DNA of 64,000 nucleotides. It comes from Thermoprotei archaeon (lineage in GTDB: Archaea > Thermoproteota > Thermoprotei > QMSL01). Within the stretch, counting starts at the first letter, position 1; each line of letters opens with the position of its first letter. Positions 60,531 through 64,000 of the stretch are shown here, one piece after another. The stretch spans positions 1 through 64,000 of the forward strand of contig QMSP01000007.1 in NCBI GenBank assembly GCA_003650925.1. The letters run 5' to 3'. A program made the position numbers and the translations under genes. The notes below the pieces were generated by a model. That model was given only the letters and a program-made list of their open reading frames with translations. It was not told the origin of the DNA and did not search any database.

Positions 60531-60554
60531 TTCCCTCTGGACATAATTTCAAAT

Positions 60555-60640
60555 GGCTGAGGCACCCGTCCACAAGGGTGAAGAACTCCCCTGAGGAGTC
60601 CAGGACTAGGCGTGGACGGGTTAACCGATGAGGCCGCTTA
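60555..60640 (+). ncRNA. Structured small RNA candidate, family unknown
   Basis: ACCCGTCCAC (60564-60573) pairs with GTGGACGGGT (60612-60621), 10 perfect pairs, around an inner hairpin ACTCC-CCTGA-GGAGT (60585-60599). Flanks GGCTGAGG and CCGATGAGG could add tandem G-A pairs below. A strong BRE/TATA lies upstream and a T-rich run (CTTTTC) follows at about 60645. It sits between convergent genes, 60420-60695. I could not match RNase P, SRP, 5S or H/ACA. A minus-strand TATA (near 60642) makes the strand not fully certain. Confidence 0.55.
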
Positions 60641-60695
60641 TAAACTTTTCTCAGCTTCTGACAAAAAGAAGAGAACAGGTGTGATTAGGTTTGGC

Positions 60696-61940
60696 TCACT
60701 TCTTGAGAGCCTTACCCCATCCAAGTCTTTCATGAGCTTCTGCAAGATGTCCTGCTGCTAAAGCTGCGAGTAACGAGAGCTCACCTGCTAGGCAGGCCGC
60801 TGCTACAATCTCAGCAAACTTCTTGCAGTTTGTCCCTGGAGGATCTCCAGGGCCAGCACAGCCCATGATGGCTAAGGCTTCTCTTTGAGTGGGAAGGCCT
60901 GTTCCCCCTCCTACAGTAGCTACTTCCAGTGATGGAAGGGTTACGCTTATGTACAAGTCTCCCTCTGGAGTGACTTCGGCCATGGTTATGCCCATGGAGG
61001 ATTCAACCACTTGGGCTACATCCTGGCCTGTTGCTATGAATATGGCTGCCACTATGTTGGCTATATGGGCATTTAGGCCATATGCTGAAGCAAGCCCACT
61101 GCCTAACAGATTCTTTCTCACGTTAACCTCAACTATGGCCTCAGGCGTCGTCTTTAGCTTCTCTTCCACTATCTTTCTCTTAACCACAGCTTCGCTGACT
61201 ACAGTCTTGCCCCTGCCAAGCAGCCAATTGACTGCATTAGGCTTCTTATCTACGCATAAATTACCGCTAAGGCTTACTAGCTTGGCATATCCTGTATTCT
61301 TCTCTATGAGCTTGCAGGCTCGATCACAGCCTATGGTAACCATGTTCATGCCCATAGCATCATAGGTGTAGGCCTCAAACCTTAGCCATACGTTCCTTCC
61401 AACAATCCATGGCCTTATGTCAAGGAGCTTTAGGTAGGGACTCACAGATTCAAACTCCTTCCTAATCTCCTCTATATGCTCTCTAACCCATTCAACAAGC
61501 TCTACAGCTTTCTCCACGCTGGGAACTACAAATAGTGGAGCTCGTGTCATGTGATCTCTTATTATCTTGCTTCTGGCTCCTCCTGAAGCTGTTATGGCAC
61601 TACACCCTCTATTCACGCTAGCAACAAGCGCACCCTCTGTAGTACAGAGAGGTATGAAATACTCTCCATCAGCATAATCCCCCTTTACCTTCAGAGGGCC
61701 CGCGACTGCCATGGGGATCTGTGCACAGCCTATGGCAACCTCTATGTTCCTTCCCTTAGTAAGGTCCAAGTCGATACTGTAAGAGCCTATGTGCTCAAGC
61801 TTAGCTCCAGTCAGCTTCTCAAGAGCTTTTCTCCTTATGCTTGCAGCCCTGTCCACATCCCATTCAACATAGCCTTCAACCTTGTAGAACTTGAGTTCCT
61901 TTCTGACTAGCTTCTCAACAAGTTCATCGTCGATACTCAT
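60696..61940 (-). CDS. hmgA: Hydroxymethylglutaryl-CoA reductase (NADPH type)
   Basis: A 414-residue HMG-CoA reductase, the committed step of archaeal isoprenoid synthesis. Seen are VAIGCAQIPMAVAGPLKV near 69, LCTTEGALVASVNRGCSAI near 97, DAMGMNMVTIG near 195, the ISVTLPSLEVATVGGGTGLP stretch near 345 and the catalytic His in AAGHLAEAHERLG near the C-terminus. The ATG at 61940 has AGGTG 5 nt upstream; an ATG at 61955 is almost at the predicted mRNA start (TATA near 61980). It pairs with the isopentenyl phosphate kinase of this window. Confidence 0.94.
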   Translation of the reverse strand: MSIDDELVEKLVRKELKFYKVEGYVEWDVDRAASIRRKALEKLTGAKLEHIGSYSIDLDLTKGRNIEVAIGCAQIPMAVAGPLKVKGDYADGEYFIPLCTTEGALVASVNRGCSAITASGGARSKIIRDHMTRAPLFVVPSVEKAVELVEWVREHIEEIRKEFESVSPYLKLLDIRPWIVGRNVWLRFEAYTYDAMGMNMVTIGCDRACKLIEKNTGYAKLVSLSGNLCVDKKPNAVNWLLGRGKTVVSEAVVKRKIVEEKLKTTPEAIVEVNVRKNLLGSGLASAYGLNAHIANIVAAIFIATGQDVAQVVESSMGITMAEVTPEGDLYISVTLPSLEVATVGGGTGLPTQREALAIMGCAGPGDPPGTNCKKFAEIVAAACLAGELSLLAALAAGHLAEAHERLGWGKALKK

Positions 61941-62058
61941 TTCGACACCTGTCATCTCTTAATACTTGAGAATATATTAAAGTCTTAGGATACATTGAGG
62001 AGGAGTTGAGCTTAAATAATAATTCATCAGCTACATAGAACTGAGAATCGGTGATACT

Positions 62059-62619
62059 ATGAGCTATCCAGATAAAGTCAGGGTTCTCATCAAGGTCTGT
62101 AAGGTCTTATCAGATAGAGGCGTGAGATATGTAGTAATAGGAGACTCAGTTCTCAACCTACTCTACCCAGGGAAGTGGACCAAGGAACCTCGTGACCTGA
62201 CGATCCTTGCCACAGAGCCTGATCTGATATTTGAGACCGAGTTCTATGAGAAGCTTGGTCAGGAAGAGGGATGGGATGTAGGTTACTCTCAAGTAGGCAC
62301 CATATACTATGAAGTCGAAGGTGAAGTCATAGAGCTGTACTCCAACATTGGAGACATATATTATCCACCACCAATGATTGATGAAGCAGCTATAGTCGAG
62401 GTTGATGATGCAAAGGTAAGAGTTCTAAGAATAGAGGATTATCTAGTCTCAAAGGCTAGAGAATGGAGGAGAGAAGAAAGAGTGACTTTAAGTGAGGTGG
62501 CCAGCTTCATAGGAAGAGAAGGTATCAAGATTGATAAGAAGCGTCTTAGGGAGATGGCTGAATACTTCGACGAGAAGGACGATATTCTTAGGAAGCTCAA
62601 GCTCGTTGGTTTACTATGA
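62059..62619 (+). CDS. Degenerate nucleotidyltransferase-like protein
   Basis: A 186-residue protein with the MNT/NTase shape: KVCKVLSDRGVRYVVIGDSV near 11, then PRDLTILATEP near 43 where active enzymes have a D-x-D pair. Only one Asp remains and the GGS loop reads GDS, so catalysis is doubtful. DDAKVRVLRIEDYLVSKARE near 115 matches the DUF6036-type end. It may be an antitoxin-like partner or a regulator; no HEPN partner is next to it. Confidence 0.65.
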   Translation: MSYPDKVRVLIKVCKVLSDRGVRYVVIGDSVLNLLYPGKWTKEPRDLTILATEPDLIFETEFYEKLGQEEGWDVGYSQVGTIYYEVEGEVIELYSNIGDIYYPPPMIDEAAIVEVDDAKVRVLRIEDYLVSKAREWRREERVTLSEVASFIGREGIKIDKKRLREMAEYFDEKDDILRKLKLVGLL

Positions 62620-62653
62620 TAACTTCTTGAACCTCATTTCCTCAGGCTAATGA

Positions 62654-62710
62654 TTTCTCAGCAATGGGACCTCTCATCACGTTTCAGAGTGAGGAAAAAT
62701 CATCATCTAA
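62654..62710 (-). ncRNA. C/D box sRNA (two perfect guides)
   Basis: On the minus strand: C ATGATGA (62700-62706), 12-nt guide TTTTTCCTCACT, D' CTGA (62684-62687), spacer AAC, C' GTGATGA (62674-62680), 12-nt guide GAGGTCCCATTG, D CTGA (62658-62661). All four boxes are exact and both guides are 12 nt. A TATA (62731-62740) predicts a 5' end near 62708. This is the best example in the window. Confidence 0.9.
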
Positions 62711-62730
62711 CTACATAGATAGCCAGCGGT

Positions 62731-62740
62731 CCTTAAATAT
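62731..62740 (-). promoter_or_regulatory. TATA box of the C/D box sRNA at 62654
   Basis: Minus strand ATATTTAAGG lies just before the end of the exported-protein gene and 28 nt from the sRNA 5' end. Confidence 0.6.
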
Positions 62741-62742
62741 TT

Positions 62743-63588
62743 CTAACAGTCCACGCATTCAGCATAGTATTGCATGAGCTCTTCCCAGGTATATTTCGCT
62801 CCTCCCACTACAAGGCCCATCCATGTAATCACCACCTTGTACCTTAGGTCTCTTATCGGTCCATCTATGTGTAGCTTGACGCCTGGGATGAAGGTTGCAG
62901 ATGCATATTTCCATGAGAAGTTAAACCATCTTGTGAATCCATTCATATCAACTTCATCTCTCCACAGAATGAGCTCCTTATCCTCTATGATGGACTTGAT
63001 AACCACTATAGCTCCTCTCCCTCTGTAATGAAGAGGCTCTCCATCCTCAGTCAGTACTCTGAACTTGACAGCACCTTGCCATACCTCTACATAACTATTG
63101 TTCAGAGCACATAGATCGTTCCAACTAAGTCTGTCTAGAACCACTAGTGGATGATAGACCTTCACCCCTTCATACTCCCTTGCCAAGATTATGGTCAAGT
63201 TAAATAGCCCACGTGCCTTAGCAGGATAGAGTGGGTTCCACAACCTCAACTTGACCCATCCCATTCTATCCGTAGTAGTCTCCTCTACGACAAGCGGAAA
63301 CTCGCCTATCTCAATCCCTGGAAGAGTTCTGTTGTATATTGCAACTATGATTCTCTCGTTGCTAACCCATCCTACTACTTTATTATTTACCATAGGAGTT
63401 ATGAGTCTAACCAGCAGAGTTACATATCTTGCCTTATGCTCAAGCTTGTCCACATCAATATCCATTAGCTCCTCTGCTGCTCCTGCATTAGCTTCATCTA
63501 AGGCCTCAAGAACTGTATAGAACACGTCTGGAGCGAAGCTGATACTGGACACTATCAGCATCAACATCATGAGGCTCAAGGGCCACAT
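62743..63588 (-). CDS. Exported or membrane-anchored protein of unknown function
   Basis: A 281-residue protein with an N-terminal signal segment (LSLMMLMLIVSSISFAP) and no later membrane segment. The rest is beta-rich, with GEFPLVVEETTTDRMGWVKL near 97 and FRVLTEDGEPLHYRGRGAIV near 172, reminiscent of Ig-like or carboxypeptidase-regulatory folds. It has many NxS/T sites and a C-terminal C-V-D-C pair. No family is recognised. It faces the partial gene on the right. Confidence 0.55.
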   Translation of the reverse strand: MWPLSLMMLMLIVSSISFAPDVFYTVLEALDEANAGAAEELMDIDVDKLEHKARYVTLLVRLITPMVNNKVVGWVSNERIIVAIYNRTLPGIEIGEFPLVVEETTTDRMGWVKLRLWNPLYPAKARGLFNLTIILAREYEGVKVYHPLVVLDRLSWNDLCALNNSYVEVWQGAVKFRVLTEDGEPLHYRGRGAIVVIKSIIEDKELILWRDEVDMNGFTRWFNFSWKYASATFIPGVKLHIDGPIRDLRYKVVITWMGLVVGGAKYTWEELMQYYAECVDC

Positions 63589-63748
63589 ACTCTCAAGTTA
63601 TCATAAGACTCAAACAGGTATAATAACTAATCTACTTGTCTCCCCTCGCCCTTACAAGGCTCAACCTCAACCTCCTTGGCTAGAATTGCTAGAAGTGGAA
63701 GGGTTTAAATTAGCCTATAGAGCCTAGAAACTGAGGGATGGTGAAAGC

Positions 63749-64000
63749 TTGATCATGGTCTATCACGGATCTCTATCCTTCTACATCAATTATAAGGGTG
63801 ACGCTGTCGCTGTCAACATACAGCGATACCCTACCAAGGTTCTGGCTCACATAAAGTTCACTGGATCACGTATGGAACCCCAGATGGTCAAGGCTGGAAA
63901 AATCGAAATGGTCTGGGCTGGAAAAGGTATGCTGCTTAGAGGAGATAGAGAAGTGTACATAACAACAGAGAGAGGACCTGTGAGGAAAGGAGCTGACTAC
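63749..64000 (+). CDS. Partial protein of unknown function (runs off the right edge)
   Basis: Open to the window end for 84 codons. A TTG at 63749 after GGTGA (5 nt) or the ATG at 63755 may start it; a TATA (TTTAAATT near 63704) gives a leader of 15-20 nt. The start reads MVYHGSLSFYINYKGDAVAV and a later strand reads IEMVWAGKGMLLRGDREVY. This beta-rich start is like that of AIM24-type proteins, but I am not certain. The rest of the 63589-63748 gap shows only the promoter. Confidence 0.5.
   Translation, partial: MIMVYHGSLSFYINYKGDAVAVNIQRYPTKVLAHIKFTGSRMEPQMVKAGKIEMVWAGKGMLLRGDREVYITTERGPVRKGADY

Noticed and set aside
60555..60640. Resemblance of GGTTAACCGATG to part of the c-di-GMP riboswitch, of GATGAGGCC to the fluoride riboswitch, and of CGATGAG to a hammerhead core
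   Set aside because: In each case only 7-10 nt match and the remaining conserved segments (GAAAC core, GACGCAAAGCC, GATGGCCTCTAC) are missing.
1..64000. CRISPR arrays, insertion sequences, rRNA genes, replication origin
   Set aside because: I saw no regularly spaced direct repeats, transposase motifs, rRNA signatures or Cdc6/Orc1 gene.

Overview
The window comes from a thermophile-like archaeon, most likely of the TACK group (Thermoproteota or Korarchaeota side); I cannot name the genus. The evidence is archaeal promoters (BRE/TATA about 28 bp upstream of predicted starts, some leaderless mRNAs), GGTGA-type ribosome binding sites 5 nt before ATG, GTG or TTG starts, class I LysRS, HMG-CoA reductase plus isopentenyl phosphate kinase, a Thg1-like enzyme, TrpB2, many small zinc-ribbon proteins and a set of C/D box guide RNAs. 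Genes are dense, often overlap by 4-20 nt, and are in short operons on both strands.

Region by region. 1-670: a partial sulfatase-superfamily gene, then a decayed small gene. 1218-8356: a complete sugar phosphotransferase system (EIIA, EIIB, EIIC, HPr, enzyme I) with a TIM-barrel protein, a SIS sugar-phosphate protein and a HAD phosphatase; a whole PTS is rare in archaea. 8539-8615: tRNA-Arg(TCG). 8703-11604: ceramidase-like protein, ModE-type regulator, DegT-type aminotransferase. 11601-19566 (minus): Hrq1/MrfA-like helicase, NAD(P)HX repair enzyme, metallo-beta-lactamase-fold enzyme, radical SAM/SPASM protein, NikR, GlmU-like enzyme, 48-residue zinc ribbon. 19650-26428: membrane and hypothetical proteins, a MobB-FeS protein, DUF89, TudS-like, HAD, isopentenyl phosphate kinase. 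26476-38773: HD hydrolase, LysRS, M28 peptidase, AspRS, Thg1-like, pyruvate kinase, HisRS, an EF-Tu-like GTPase, glutamine synthetase. 38859-47504: RibU, a free-standing intein-like protein, a coiled-coil pair, cysteine-rich proteins, radical SAM, PrmC-like methylase, a sugar-isomerase-fold protein. 47617-64000: GNATs, corrinoid protein, JAMM and AMMECR1, TrpB2, GuaA, AsnRS, SLC41/MgtE carrier, orphan MalK-type ATPase, HMG-CoA reductase, nucleotidyltransferase-like and exported proteins.

The most notable non-protein content is in the gaps: seven C/D box sRNA candidates, all on the minus strand and mostly with two 11-14 nt guides and a 3-nt D'-C' spacer, plus four unassigned GC-rich structured elements (47538, 53398, 55138, 60555). 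The most notable proteins are the complete archaeal PTS and the intein-like protein (39928-41145), which has an intein-type layout but lacks the splicing and nuclease catalytic residues. AsnRS appears to start at an ATT codon.
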